A stretch of 64,000 nt of DNA from Idiomarina seosinensis_A. GTDB taxonomy: Bacteria > Pseudomonadota > Gammaproteobacteria > Enterobacterales > Alteromonadaceae. The notes beneath the pieces were generated by a model. That model was not told where the DNA came from. It searched no databases and worked only from the letters and a program-made list of their open reading frames with translations. The stretch covers positions 1,364,001 to 1,428,000 of the forward strand of contig NZ_CP085211.1 of NCBI RefSeq assembly GCF_044797955.1. The letters are read 5' to 3'. Below, one piece after another: positions 8,582-17,625 of the stretch; the first letter of the stretch is position 1, and every line of letters begins with the position of its first letter. Position numbers and translations under genes: made by a program.

Positions 8582-9318
8582 GATTTCATACCATAAGCAG
8601 GAAGGGTTAATGCTTTTTTTGGATGCTTTCCGGCCTCTGCCGTTAACCGGACAACATCGCTATGAACTTGATTTCTGAACTCAGCAAGTTCGAGCCATAA
8701 TTTCATAAAAGCCTCAGGCGGTGCGGCTAAGCCCGATTCTTTATAGTCTTTTAATAACGGCGCTGCCGCCTGATAACCTTGTTTAATCCGTCGGCTTTGG
8801 CGTTTTTCAAACTCGGCTAATTGTTGTTTGTGCGCTGCGCTAATAACAGCATCTGATAAGCTGAAGTCACTGGCTAAAAAGTATTCACGAAATTCAGCCA
8901 GAGAGTGTTGCGAGGCATTCGTCCAGTGCTGCCAGTCGGCTTTATTTAAAACCGCACCGGAATCCGGGTCAACAATTATCACCGTGGGCGTTCCATAATA
9001 AATTGGCTCTCCCCAATGCTCAACTAAGCTGTAGCCCCCCTCAAAATAACCAATGTCAGCTAACTCTATCTGATATTTTTTATTAAGCTGTTCAGCCATA
9101 GCAGGCTGGGAAAATTGCTCAACCAAGGCTTTCGAGTCTCCGCACCAGTTAGCCCCCAACACTAACATCAATTTTTTACCCTTTGTTTTTGCCTTTTCCT
9201 GGGCCTGCTGAAGTTGATCAATCGTAGGCTGCTGACCGCGAAAGGCAAATTGCTCTGGCGCTGACCAGACCGCTGTAGAAAAGCATATTAATAACCCCAC
9301 AATCACTCTTAATGTCAT
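8572..9318 (-). CDS. Exported thioredoxin-fold protein with a single active-site cysteine
   Basis: 248 residues. It starts with a signal peptide (MTLRVIVGLLICFSTAVWSA, cleavage near residue 20). A thioredoxin-like domain follows: LMLVLGANWCGDSKAL at the active-site position and YYGTPTVIIVD carrying the cis-proline (P111). The motif is WCGDS, so the second CXXC cysteine is missing and ordinary dithiol redox chemistry is unlikely; single-cysteine members bind or glutathionylate partners, or act in sensing. The C-terminal half (about 150-248) is charged, helical and not recognised. The gene overlaps the GGDEF gene by four bases (ATGA) and the HPt gene by ten. Tight coupling to a membrane diguanylate cyclase suggests a periplasmic partner for that sensor, which is inference. 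Confidence 0.78.
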   Translation of the reverse strand: MTLRVIVGLLICFSTAVWSAPEQFAFRGQQPTIDQLQQAQEKAKTKGKKLMLVLGANWCGDSKALVEQFSQPAMAEQLNKKYQIELADIGYFEGGYSLVEHWGEPIYYGTPTVIIVDPDSGAVLNKADWQHWTNASQHSLAEFREYFLASDFSLSDAVISAAHKQQLAEFEKRQSRRIKQGYQAAAPLLKDYKESGLAAPPEAFMKLWLELAEFRNQVHSDVVRLTAEAGKHPKKALTLPAYGMKSWE

Positions 9319-12311
9319 TTGAACTCCTTAGTTTGTACTCGGTTCCGTCCCTGTTTTTTGCCCTCATATAGAGCAGTATCAGCGCAGGACATCCACTTTT
9401 CGATGGGATCCTTTAAATGTCTTGCGCTGCAGACACCAAGGGTCACGGTCACCCGATAGTCCCGCTCTTCACCGTCAACAGTCATTTTTTCAATAGTCCG
9501 GCGAAGTTTTTCAGCAGCTACTTTAGCGCCGGCCAAATCAGTTTCGGGGAATAAGATAACAAACTCTTCTCCTCCCCAACGCGCCAGAATATCCTGCTGC
9601 CGTAAATGGCCCTGCATTTCTTTACTGAGGGCTCGTAACACCTGGTCGCCAACTTCGTGACCATAGCGATCATTAAACTGTTTAAAATGGTCGACATCAA
9701 GCAAAGCGATACTGACATCTCTGGGATTACGGCTGAATTGGCGTTGCAACATTTTAAATTGCTCGCTGAAACCCCGCCGATTAAGTAACTGAGTCAGATA
9801 ATCGGTCTGCGATAGTGATCGCAGTCTTTCATTGGCTTCACTAAGCTCTCGGGTGCGTTGCCTTATTTCAAAATCAAGCCGTTCATTGACTTTTTCTAAT
9901 GCACGGAAGCGTAGCTTATAAAGAAAGTAAGCAAGGAGTAGAACAAGGCTGACAACAAGCAACCACAGCCAAAAGCTCTGCCACCAGGGTCGTTCTATAT
10001 GAATGAGGATTTCCAGCGGTTCTTCGCTGCGGCTTCCTAAGCTATTTTCACCCTCAATTTGCAATCGATAGTGTCCCGGTGGCAGTGTCGTAAAACGAAC
10101 TATCCGACTGTTTCTCCAGTCACTCCACTGGGCATCCAGTCCGAGGATCCGATAGCGTCCCCTATTCAAGCTGGTGTCATGAAAGTCCATAACACTGTAG
10201 CTAATTTCGATGGAACGGTGGTCACTGGGCAGATTTATTTGCGGTTGGGTAAAGCTGTATTGATCAGTGGTATCGCGATTATTAATCATCACCCGGGTTA
10301 AGTTAACTGTCGGTGCAAACACATTAATTTTTAAATCTGCCGGCCGGGTCAGCGCAGCTCCCTTGACCGTACCAACGACTAATTGCCCGTTGCGGCTGAG
10401 TGCTGCAGCACCACGCAACATTTCAGCAGCGGGAAGGCCGTCATGCACGGTGAAATTTATGAGTTCATCACGTTCTTGCTGATAACGGGCAAGGCCACGG
10501 CTGGTGAGCAACCACAGGTCACCTTGCTGATCAGACTGAATGCCCACGACGCGGTCTGAGTTTAGCCCCTGTTGTTCAGACAGCCGGGTAGTTTGCTGAG
10601 TGCTGAAATCAATCTTCCAGGCGCCTTCGGTAGAACACAGCCACAAAGTATTTGGGCTATAGGATTCGGCACACAACATCGTGTCTTTGCCCGGTAATGT
10701 CAGTTCAGGCCCGCTGACTGAGCGCCACTGCTTGCTGCCAATAGGGCGATGATAAAGACCCGAGTATCGAGTAACAAAAAAGTCACCGACACCGGCTACC
10801 GCCGTTATGTCATAAATCCGATCGCCACGCAGCTCCGCATTGCCGTTAAACACCCACTCTGCAGTTCCGTTTTGTGGATCGTATTCAGCGAGGCCCAGAC
10901 CCCAGAAGCCAAATAACAGAGAGCCATTGCTGCCCTCACCTATTGCTGTTATCGAGTTTTCCGTATTCAGCTGTTGTTTAACAAAGTTTACTTTTTTTAA
11001 TGCATTGGGTGCTCGTTGCGAGGTCTTAAGCAATGTATCATCGGCCACTACCCAGGCGTTACTGTTGCTATCCAAAAATATCAGCGGGACGCGTTGCTGC
11101 TTTAACTCAGCCGGCAATTTCAGCTGCTGCCAATCATCCTGGCTGTCAGGCTGGTAAAATAAACCATCTGAGGTTCCCAGCCACAGTGCGCTATCCTCGC
11201 CATACTGAGCTGAATAAACTGAATAGGTTAACTGCGCCGAAAAATGTTCTGATTGTCGCCGAGCGTAGAAGATTCCCTGGTTCCTGGCGCCTATCCAGAT
11301 AGAACCATTAGCGTCAAACTCAATGGCGCGGATATCGACCCCTGCCAGCAGATTCCATTGTCCCTGTTGGTCAATGTATTGACCGGTTGTCCGATTAACT
11401 TGATACAGCCCATCAGTTCCCCCGGCGTATATAATCGGCGAGTCTACGTCACTTGCATCAACTGCAAGCGTGTTAATTCGGGGGATTGACTGGTTTTCAC
11501 CAGCAGCAAATTCAACAGCCCGCAAGGCTTGCTGCTTAGGGTCGAGGTAAAATACACCCTCATTGCTGCCCAGCCACAGTCGATCGCCAAAGCTGGCCAC
11601 GGTGCGAATTTCATTAAGACGGTTGTCGCCGACCTGGTCAGGGTAGAGGTAGTATACCTGCCAGTCAGAAAAGTCGTCATTAAACTGGTAAAGCCCGCGT
11701 GAGGTTGCCGCCCACATTTTATCGTCATGTTCAGCTAAGCCCCAGATACGAAGACCATAAAGAGGATGGTTAACAGGTAAGCTCGCCAAGCGCCAATTGT
11801 CGTTATCGGTGCTTTTTTCGAGATAGTTAAGCCCACTAAGCGTGCCTACCCATAAACGGTCGGATTTTGCCTTGAAAAGCGTCTGTACCCGATTATCGCG
11901 AAGTGACTCAGAGCCACTCATTGTAGTGCTAAAATGTCTTACTTGTTGCTTTTTCGAGTTAAGGCTGACCAAACCCTGACCCCAGGTTGCCGCCCATAAT
12001 GTCGTGTCATCAGTAATGGCAACAGCTGCATAGCTCACATGCTCCTGATCTCCGGTCAGCTGTTCTGAGAATACCCGGTAATCATAGCCGTCATAACGCA
12101 GGACACCGTCAGTATCGCTGGCAAACCACAGAAAGTTGCGTTGATCCCGATAGATATAGTAAACCGACGATTGTTGACCTGCTGTTTCATCAGCTACTCT
12201 GACAAAATCATTAAAAAGTGAAGGTTTTTTAGCATGGGCAAGCTGATTAATAACGGGTAACAGTACCAGGCAATAAAGGCACAACCACCCGGCTAATCGT
12301 AAATAGTGCAT
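9315..12311 (-). CDS. Propeller-sensor diguanylate cyclase (Reg_prop / Y_Y_Y / GGDEF)
   Basis: 998 residues. After a signal-like N-terminal helix (LAGWLCLYCLVLLPVINQLA) there is a long periplasmic region of two-component-regulator-propeller repeats (LWFASDTDGVLRYDG, LWAATWGQGLV, LWVGTLSGLNYL, LWLGSNEGVFYLD, IWIGARNQGIFY), consistent with two seven-bladed beta-propellers. Then follow a Y_Y_Y domain (PPGHYRLQIEGENSLG), one membrane helix (SFWLWLLVVSLVLLLAYFLY), a short coiled coil and a GGDEF domain. The active site GGEEF (913-917) is intact, and an RxxD inhibitory site (RQQD, 904-907) lies five residues before it, so the enzyme should make cyclic-di-GMP with product inhibition. Proteins of this architecture often sense polysaccharides or other extracellular compounds. 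It heads the operon GGDEF - thioredoxin-fold - HPt, which ties synthesis of the messenger to the phosphorelay. Confidence 0.9.
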   Translation of the reverse strand: MHYLRLAGWLCLYCLVLLPVINQLAHAKKPSLFNDFVRVADETAGQQSSVYYIYRDQRNFLWFASDTDGVLRYDGYDYRVFSEQLTGDQEHVSYAAVAITDDTTLWAATWGQGLVSLNSKKQQVRHFSTTMSGSESLRDNRVQTLFKAKSDRLWVGTLSGLNYLEKSTDNDNWRLASLPVNHPLYGLRIWGLAEHDDKMWAATSRGLYQFNDDFSDWQVYYLYPDQVGDNRLNEIRTVASFGDRLWLGSNEGVFYLDPKQQALRAVEFAAGENQSIPRINTLAVDASDVDSPIIYAGGTDGLYQVNRTTGQYIDQQGQWNLLAGVDIRAIEFDANGSIWIGARNQGIFYARRQSEHFSAQLTYSVYSAQYGEDSALWLGTSDGLFYQPDSQDDWQQLKLPAELKQQRVPLIFLDSNSNAWVVADDTLLKTSQRAPNALKKVNFVKQQLNTENSITAIGEGSNGSLLFGFWGLGLAEYDPQNGTAEWVFNGNAELRGDRIYDITAVAGVGDFFVTRYSGLYHRPIGSKQWRSVSGPELTLPGKDTMLCAESYSPNTLWLCSTEGAWKIDFSTQQTTRLSEQQGLNSDRVVGIQSDQQGDLWLLTSRGLARYQQERDELINFTVHDGLPAAEMLRGAAALSRNGQLVVGTVKGAALTRPADLKINVFAPTVNLTRVMINNRDTTDQYSFTQPQINLPSDHRSIEISYSVMDFHDTSLNRGRYRILGLDAQWSDWRNSRIVRFTTLPPGHYRLQIEGENSLGSRSEEPLEILIHIERPWWQSFWLWLLVVSLVLLLAYFLYKLRFRALEKVNERLDFEIRQRTRELSEANERLRSLSQTDYLTQLLNRRGFSEQFKMLQRQFSRNPRDVSIALLDVDHFKQFNDRYGHEVGDQVLRALSKEMQGHLRQQDILARWGGEEFVILFPETDLAGAKVAAEKLRRTIEKMTVDGEERDYRVTVTLGVCSARHLKDPIEKWMSCADTALYEGKKQGRNRVQTKEFK

Positions 12312-12401
12312 GCGTGTCTTTACTCAACAACAGGTTAAAAAGGTTACATGCCCTACTTTATACACATTTAACACATAAAACTATTATAGATTGAAGGAAG
12401 A

Positions 12402-12429
12402 GGAGCCACAGCATCGTTGCTGCGACTCC
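12402..12429 (-). terminator. Imperfect hairpin behind katG
   Basis: GGAGCCACAGCA / TGCTGCGACTCC pairs at 10 of 12 positions around a TCGT loop, eight bases past the katG stop. On the minus strand the hairpin is followed by a pyrimidine-rich CTCTTCCTTC rather than a pure T-run, so it is a weak intrinsic terminator at best. Confidence 0.45.
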
Positions 12430-12436
12430 ATTTTTA

Positions 12437-14605
12437 TCAGACGACATCAAACCGGTCGGCATCCATCACTTTTACCCAGGCTTTAATGAAATTTCTGACG
12501 AACTTTTCCTGGTTGTCATCTTGTGCGTAAACCTCAGCATAAGATCGCAAAATAGAATTCGAACCGAACACTAAGTCAACACGACTAGCCGTCCATTTAA
12601 GCTCGTCGCTCTGGCGGTCGCGAACCTCGTAGTGATCTCCGACTGACTTCCAGACATTGTCCATGTCTGTCAGATTAACGAAAAAGTCGTTTGTTAAGGT
12701 TCCTGCACGATCCGTGAAAACACCCTTCTCTGACTGTTCGAAATTAGCACCCAGCGCGCGCATTCCGCCGACTAACACGGTCATCTCCGGTGCGGTCAGA
12801 CCCATCAGTTGAGTACGATCCAACATCAGCTCTTCGGCCGGAACCTGATAGTCTTTCTTCAAATAATTGCGGTAAGCATCATGCAGCGGCTCAAGCACCT
12901 CAAAACTCTCTGCATCGGTCATTTCAGCCGTTGCATCGCCCCGACCCGGCGTAAAGGGTACCTTAATGTCAAACCCTGCCTCGCCGGCGGCTTTTTCAAC
13001 CGCTGCACTACCGCCTAAAACGATCAGGTCGGCAACACTCACCGGTTTATCCAGGCTAGCCTGTAGCTGTTCCAGCTTAGTTAATACCTTTTGCAGTTTT
13101 TCAGGCTCATTCCCATGCCAGTTTTTGTGTGGTTCAAGACGGATACGGGCGCCATTGGCACCACCACGGTAATCAGAATTACGAAAAGTGCGGGCACTGT
13201 CCCAGGCTGTGGTGATCAGTTCATAAGAACTCAGCCCGCTATTCAGCAGTTTTCCCTTTAACTCATTAATCTCAGTGTCGCTCAGGGTGTAATCAACACT
13301 CGGTACGGGATCCTGCCAAATTAAGTCCTCGTCCGGTACATCCGGTCCCAGATAACGGGACTTGGGTCCTAAATCACGATGGGTTAACTTAAACCACGCA
13401 CGGGCGAACACTTCGGCTAAATAATCGGGGTTTTTATAAAACTTCTCGGAAATTTTGCGATATTCCGGATCTTTAATCATTGCCATATCGGCATCCGTCA
13501 TGATCGGATTAAGACGGATAGACGGGTCTTCGACGTCGACCGGTTTATCTTCTTCTTTTATGTCAATGGGCTCCCATTGCCAGGCACCTGCAGGACTCTT
13601 TTTTAGCTCCCAGTCGTAGGTAAATAACAGATAAAAATATCCGTTATCCCACTGTGTTGGATTAGTTGTCCAGGCACCCTCGATACCACTGGTGACCGTA
13701 TCTCGGCCTTTGCCTTTGCCACCGCTGTTATGCCAGCCCATACCCTGTTCAGTGACATCTGCTGCTTCAGGCTCGGGACCAAGGTTTTCTTCTTTACCAT
13801 TACCGTGACATTTGCCGATTGTGTGCCCACCGGCTGTCAGCGCAACGGTTTCTTCATCGTTCATCGCCATACGGGCAAAAGTTTCGCGCACATCTTTTGC
13901 TGTCTTCAACGGATCGGGGTTACCGTCAACACCTTCTGGGTTAACGTAAATTAGGCCCATCTGTACGGCAGCCAATGGGTTCTCCAGAGAGTCCCGCTGT
14001 TCATCTGACTGATAACGATTTTTTGTTTCAGCTAACCATTCTTTCTCACTACCCCAGTAGATGTCCTCTTCCGGATGCCAGATATCTTCACGGCCACCAC
14101 CAAAGCCAAAGGATTTAAGGCCCATTGACTCATACGCCATGGTGCCGGCGAGGATAAATAGATCGGCCCAGGACAGCTTATTGCCATATTTTTTCTTGAT
14201 TGGCCATAACAAGCGCCGTGCTTTATCCAAACTGACGTTGTCGGGCCAGCTATTCAGCGGTGCGAAGCGCTGGTTACCCGTGCCACCGCCGCCACGGCCA
14301 TCAGTTGTCCGGTAACTGCCTGCTGAGTGCCAGGCCATCCGGATCATCAGCCCACCGTAATGGCCCCAGTCTGCAGGCCACCAGTCCTGGCTGTCAGTCA
14401 TAAAATCTTTAAGGTCTTGCTTTAACTGCTCGAGATCAATTTTGTTAAATTCTTCGGCATAATTAAAATCTTCATCCATAGGATCGGCTTTACGATCATG
14501 CTGGCGAAGAATTTCGAGCTTTAACGAATTTGGCCACCAGTGCGTATTCGACTTACCTTTATTGGTCATACCACCGTGCATGATGGGGCATTTACCTGAA
14601 CTCAT
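12437..14605 (-). CDS. katG: Bifunctional catalase-peroxidase KatG
   Basis: 722 residues, normal length for KatG. It shows the distal haem-pocket motif MIRMAWHSAGSYR (Arg, Trp, His), the proximal histidine region ALTAGGHTIGK, and all three residues of the family's covalent Met-Tyr-Trp adduct: Trp in MAWHSAG, Tyr in MGLIYVNPEG and Met in FARMAMNDEE. It therefore should retain both catalase and peroxidase activity against hydrogen peroxide. The C-terminal half is the usual inactive duplicated peroxidase domain. A good ribosome site (AGGAAGAT) precedes the ATG. It is monocistronic: the upstream gap (14606-14734) contains an ACTGTT/AACAGT inverted repeat but no OxyR site that I can recognise with confidence. 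Confidence 0.97.
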   Translation of the reverse strand: MSSGKCPIMHGGMTNKGKSNTHWWPNSLKLEILRQHDRKADPMDEDFNYAEEFNKIDLEQLKQDLKDFMTDSQDWWPADWGHYGGLMIRMAWHSAGSYRTTDGRGGGGTGNQRFAPLNSWPDNVSLDKARRLLWPIKKKYGNKLSWADLFILAGTMAYESMGLKSFGFGGGREDIWHPEEDIYWGSEKEWLAETKNRYQSDEQRDSLENPLAAVQMGLIYVNPEGVDGNPDPLKTAKDVRETFARMAMNDEETVALTAGGHTIGKCHGNGKEENLGPEPEAADVTEQGMGWHNSGGKGKGRDTVTSGIEGAWTTNPTQWDNGYFYLLFTYDWELKKSPAGAWQWEPIDIKEEDKPVDVEDPSIRLNPIMTDADMAMIKDPEYRKISEKFYKNPDYLAEVFARAWFKLTHRDLGPKSRYLGPDVPDEDLIWQDPVPSVDYTLSDTEINELKGKLLNSGLSSYELITTAWDSARTFRNSDYRGGANGARIRLEPHKNWHGNEPEKLQKVLTKLEQLQASLDKPVSVADLIVLGGSAAVEKAAGEAGFDIKVPFTPGRGDATAEMTDAESFEVLEPLHDAYRNYLKKDYQVPAEELMLDRTQLMGLTAPEMTVLVGGMRALGANFEQSEKGVFTDRAGTLTNDFFVNLTDMDNVWKSVGDHYEVRDRQSDELKWTASRVDLVFGSNSILRSYAEVYAQDDNQEKFVRNFIKAWVKVMDADRFDVV

Positions 14606-14734
14606 AAATCATCTTCCTTTTGTGTAACACTGTTAAAAATAAAAACAGTTAATGTTTTTCTTATAGACAGGTATAGCAGACTGAGTCGGGTTCAACCAAT
14701 ATACTAAAGCAGTCGCGTTAATAGATTTAAGCGA

Positions 14735-15925
14735 TTAACGGCGATAAGAAAGCAACGGTTTAGGATCGGGTAGTAAACGTCTTTTCTGAGCGGCCAGCAG
14801 ATAAATAAAGCAGCAAAGCCCGATACCGATGACCAGCGCTCCAACCCATTGAATGCGAATGAACTCGAGACTGAACAAAACGGTTAAACCAATCATTAAG
14901 CTGCTGTGAAGCGCAAAATAGCGAGGTTTGCCGAGCCGAACCACAGTTAAATTCAAATTGTCTGAATAAAGGCGGATCAGTGAGTCCAGCGAATTCAAAA
15001 CAAAGACAACGCCAACAGCCACCATAATTCGGTTAATCCAGCCAGCTGTGTCAACACCCTTGATATGGAATAAATACAACACCGCAAACCATAAACCCAA
15101 TGATAATGAGGGCCAGATAAGCATGTTGGCAAACAAGGTTATGGTTTTCATCTGACCGACGAAACGCGCGGTAAACTGCCCGATCATAATGCTCCAGGCA
15201 AACCACCAGAACAAATAAAATGCATGGTAATCGTTAATCGGCAAAATGAAACGCTGCAGATGGCTGAAATAATCAGTTAGTAACGGTAACGTATTAAAAT
15301 AATCGGCAACAGCCACATTAGGCTGGTTAACGATGTAAATTCCCAGCCCAATGATAAGGGCTATAAATAAACCACCGGACGAAACACTCAGCACTTTCAC
15401 GTACTTAAGCTCGGTACTTGAATACACGGCGGCACAAATCGTGGTTATCACCAGACCAGCGAAAAGCCACGGAAACCCTGATTTTGGCGCCAGAGTCGGC
15501 AGATACCAGCTTAAATTGGCAAACAGTAAATGAGCCGTAAACGCACAAGTGCCAATAATGACTAAATTGTTTACCCACTTTACCCAGCTGATCTGAAAAA
15601 ACTTTAATTTAGGTTCCAATGCACAAAAGTAAAAGCAGGTGACAAAATAAATCGCCCAGACCATAAACCCCCAAAAACCAAATTCAATGGCAAGAGGGTT
15701 GGCAAACGCATATTCTTGGTTTGCCTCGATATTTTCGTAGACCGGAAACTCGGTCAAAGGAAACATAATCAGGCCTACATCCAGACCCGAGGTAAACAAA
15801 ATAGCGACAAAAACCAGAGTCGATACCGGAATTTTGCCGGTTAATGTCAGTCGTCCCCAGCGCAGCAGAATCAAGCCCACCATGAGCATGAAAAAAATCA
15901 TTCCAAGGCCCACTAAAGTCAGCAT
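14735..15925 (-). CDS. Short, divergent BCCT-like transporter at the end of the bet operon
   Basis: 396 residues with about ten predicted membrane helices. It carries a recognisable BCCT signature helix, FYLFWWFAWSIMIGQFTARF, which aligns with FYWAWWIAWSPFVGMFIARV of the canonical BCCT encoded at 41678-43369. It also has a distorted version of the glycine-rich helix (GLDVGLIMFPLTEFPVYE where canonical members have GMGIGLMFYGVSEPMSHF). It is 100-170 residues shorter than normal BCCT carriers and lacks the charged N-terminal tail and the first helices. Its start overlaps the betA stop (TGATG), so it is translated with the choline oxidation enzymes. Choline or betaine uptake is the natural inference. 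Transport mode cannot be judged, because the substrate-binding glycine and aromatic residues are partly replaced. Confidence 0.7.
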   Translation of the reverse strand: MLTLVGLGMIFFMLMVGLILLRWGRLTLTGKIPVSTLVFVAILFTSGLDVGLIMFPLTEFPVYENIEANQEYAFANPLAIEFGFWGFMVWAIYFVTCFYFCALEPKLKFFQISWVKWVNNLVIIGTCAFTAHLLFANLSWYLPTLAPKSGFPWLFAGLVITTICAAVYSSTELKYVKVLSVSSGGLFIALIIGLGIYIVNQPNVAVADYFNTLPLLTDYFSHLQRFILPINDYHAFYLFWWFAWSIMIGQFTARFVGQMKTITLFANMLIWPSLSLGLWFAVLYLFHIKGVDTAGWINRIMVAVGVVFVLNSLDSLIRLYSDNLNLTVVRLGKPRYFALHSSLMIGLTVLFSLEFIRIQWVGALVIGIGLCCFIYLLAAQKRRLLPDPKPLLSYRR

Positions 15926-17625
15926 CAGACTTCCTCAACCGCAGCGCGCCGTGGGGCTTGTTGCCGCTGCCGCTCTTGCCACTGCGGGTCAACAATCACT
16001 TGCGCAGCTGCAGGCTCCAGCATTTCTGCTCCTTTAATTAAATCGGCAGCCCGTTCGGCAACCATAATGGTTGGCGCATTCAAGTTGCCGTTGGGGATAG
16101 TCGGAAAAACCGATGAATCAACCACCCGCAAATTCTGCAGGCCGCGTACCCGGGCCTGGGCATCAACCACTGCCATCTCATCATCAGCAGCGCCCATCCG
16201 GCAAGTTCCGCACGGATGGTAAGCACTCTCCACCGCCTCGCGGACAAAGGCATCGATTTGTTCGTCAGTCTGCACAGCTGCACCGGGTTGAATTTCGGCC
16301 CCCCGGTAATCATCCATAGCTGGCTGTGCAATAATTTCCCGGGAGAGTCTGACACACGCTCTGAAGGCCTCGATGTCCTCCTGATCCTGCAAATAATTAA
16401 ATTGTATTTGCGGTGCCAGCTTAGGGTCGTCAGATTGAACCCGCACCCAACCGCGGCTTTTCGGTTTATTGTGTCCTATGTGCAACTGAAAGCCATGTCC
16501 GGCAAAGGCACTGCGGCCATCATAGCGCATTGCTGCCGGTAAAAAATGGTATTGCAAGTCGGGCCAGCGAATGCCTTTTTTTGAGCGGATGAAGCCGCAG
16601 GATTCAAAGTGATTCGTTGCACCCAGCCCACTTTTGAACAATATCCAGCGCATGCCGATTGCTAATTTACTTAAAGGTCCCAGTTTGCCGTTTAAACTAA
16701 GCGGTTGTTTGCAACGATACTGAAAATAAAACTCGAGGTGGTCCTGCAGGTTTTCACCAACCCCGGGTAATTCGTGTTGCAGCGGAATACTGGCAGCTTG
16801 CAGCACCGGCTTAGGACCGATACCGGACAGTTGCAATATATGCGGCGAACCGATCGAACCGGCGCTGAGAATCACTTCCTTGCGGGTTTTTACGGTTTCG
16901 GTCTGCCGCCCTTTAAGCAGCACAACGCCAACAGCGCGCTTACCTTCTAACAGTACCCGCTTTACCTGCACACCCGTTCGAACGGTTAAGTTACTGCGCT
17001 GCATTGCCGGCCGCAAATAGGCGTTCGCGGTTGACCAGCGGCGACCATTTTTTACGGTCATATGCATGGCTCCAAAGCCTTCCTGGCGAGCACCGTTATA
17101 ATCATCCGTATGCCAGTAGCCGGCTTGCTGTCCGGCGTCAACAAAGGCTTGATATAATGGGTTTTGCATATTGTTGCCATTATTAACCGCAAGCGGGCCG
17201 CCTTGTGCGCGATAACTGTCACTGCCAAAGGCCCAGTCATCGGCTTTTTTAAAATAAGGTAAACAGTGCTGATAGTCCCAGTCTTTTGCCCCCTGCTGCG
17301 CCCATTCATCAAAGTCATGAGCGTGTCCACGTACATAAACCATGCCGTTAATTGACGAAGAGCCACCCAAAACTTTACCCCGCGGGCAATGCATGCGGCG
17401 GTTATTCAGGTAAGGCTCAGGTTCAGTGTGAAACTGCCAGGCATACTTTTTGGTATTCATCGGTATCGATAAAGCAGTCGGCATCTGGATAAAAATGCTT
17501 TTATCTGAGCCTCCGGTTTCCAGCAGTAATACCTGACTTTTTGAATCCTCACTCAGCCGATTCGCCAGCACACAGCCGGCCGAACCGGCACCAACAATAA
17601 TGTAGTCATAGGCGGCGGCACTCAT
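15925..17625 (-). CDS. betA: Choline dehydrogenase BetA
   Basis: 566 residues of the GMC flavoprotein family. The FAD-binding N-terminus YDYIIVGAGSAGCVLANRLSE is followed by the GMC signatures GKVLGGSSSINGMVYVRGHAHDFDEW and the glycine-rich second motif ILSAGSIGSPHILQLSGIG, and by the C-terminal catalytic region AYHPCGTCRMG...LRVVDSSVFPTIPNGNLNAPTIMVAERAADLI. It is membrane-associated and oxidises choline to betaine aldehyde (and partly on to betaine). The last 30 residues after the GMC domain form a Gln/Arg-rich tail. It overlaps betB by one base upstream and the BCCT-like gene downstream, so it lies in the middle of the operon. Confidence 0.95.
   Translation of the reverse strand: MSAAAYDYIIVGAGSAGCVLANRLSEDSKSQVLLLETGGSDKSIFIQMPTALSIPMNTKKYAWQFHTEPEPYLNNRRMHCPRGKVLGGSSSINGMVYVRGHAHDFDEWAQQGAKDWDYQHCLPYFKKADDWAFGSDSYRAQGGPLAVNNGNNMQNPLYQAFVDAGQQAGYWHTDDYNGARQEGFGAMHMTVKNGRRWSTANAYLRPAMQRSNLTVRTGVQVKRVLLEGKRAVGVVLLKGRQTETVKTRKEVILSAGSIGSPHILQLSGIGPKPVLQAASIPLQHELPGVGENLQDHLEFYFQYRCKQPLSLNGKLGPLSKLAIGMRWILFKSGLGATNHFESCGFIRSKKGIRWPDLQYHFLPAAMRYDGRSAFAGHGFQLHIGHNKPKSRGWVRVQSDDPKLAPQIQFNYLQDQEDIEAFRACVRLSREIIAQPAMDDYRGAEIQPGAAVQTDEQIDAFVREAVESAYHPCGTCRMGAADDEMAVVDAQARVRGLQNLRVVDSSVFPTIPNGNLNAPTIMVAERAADLIKGAEMLEPAAAQVIVDPQWQERQRQQAPRRAAVEEV

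Noticed and set aside
14606..14734. OxyR site ahead of katG
   Set aside because: Two ATAG motifs are present 10 bases apart, but the four-part ATAG-N7-CTAT pattern is not.
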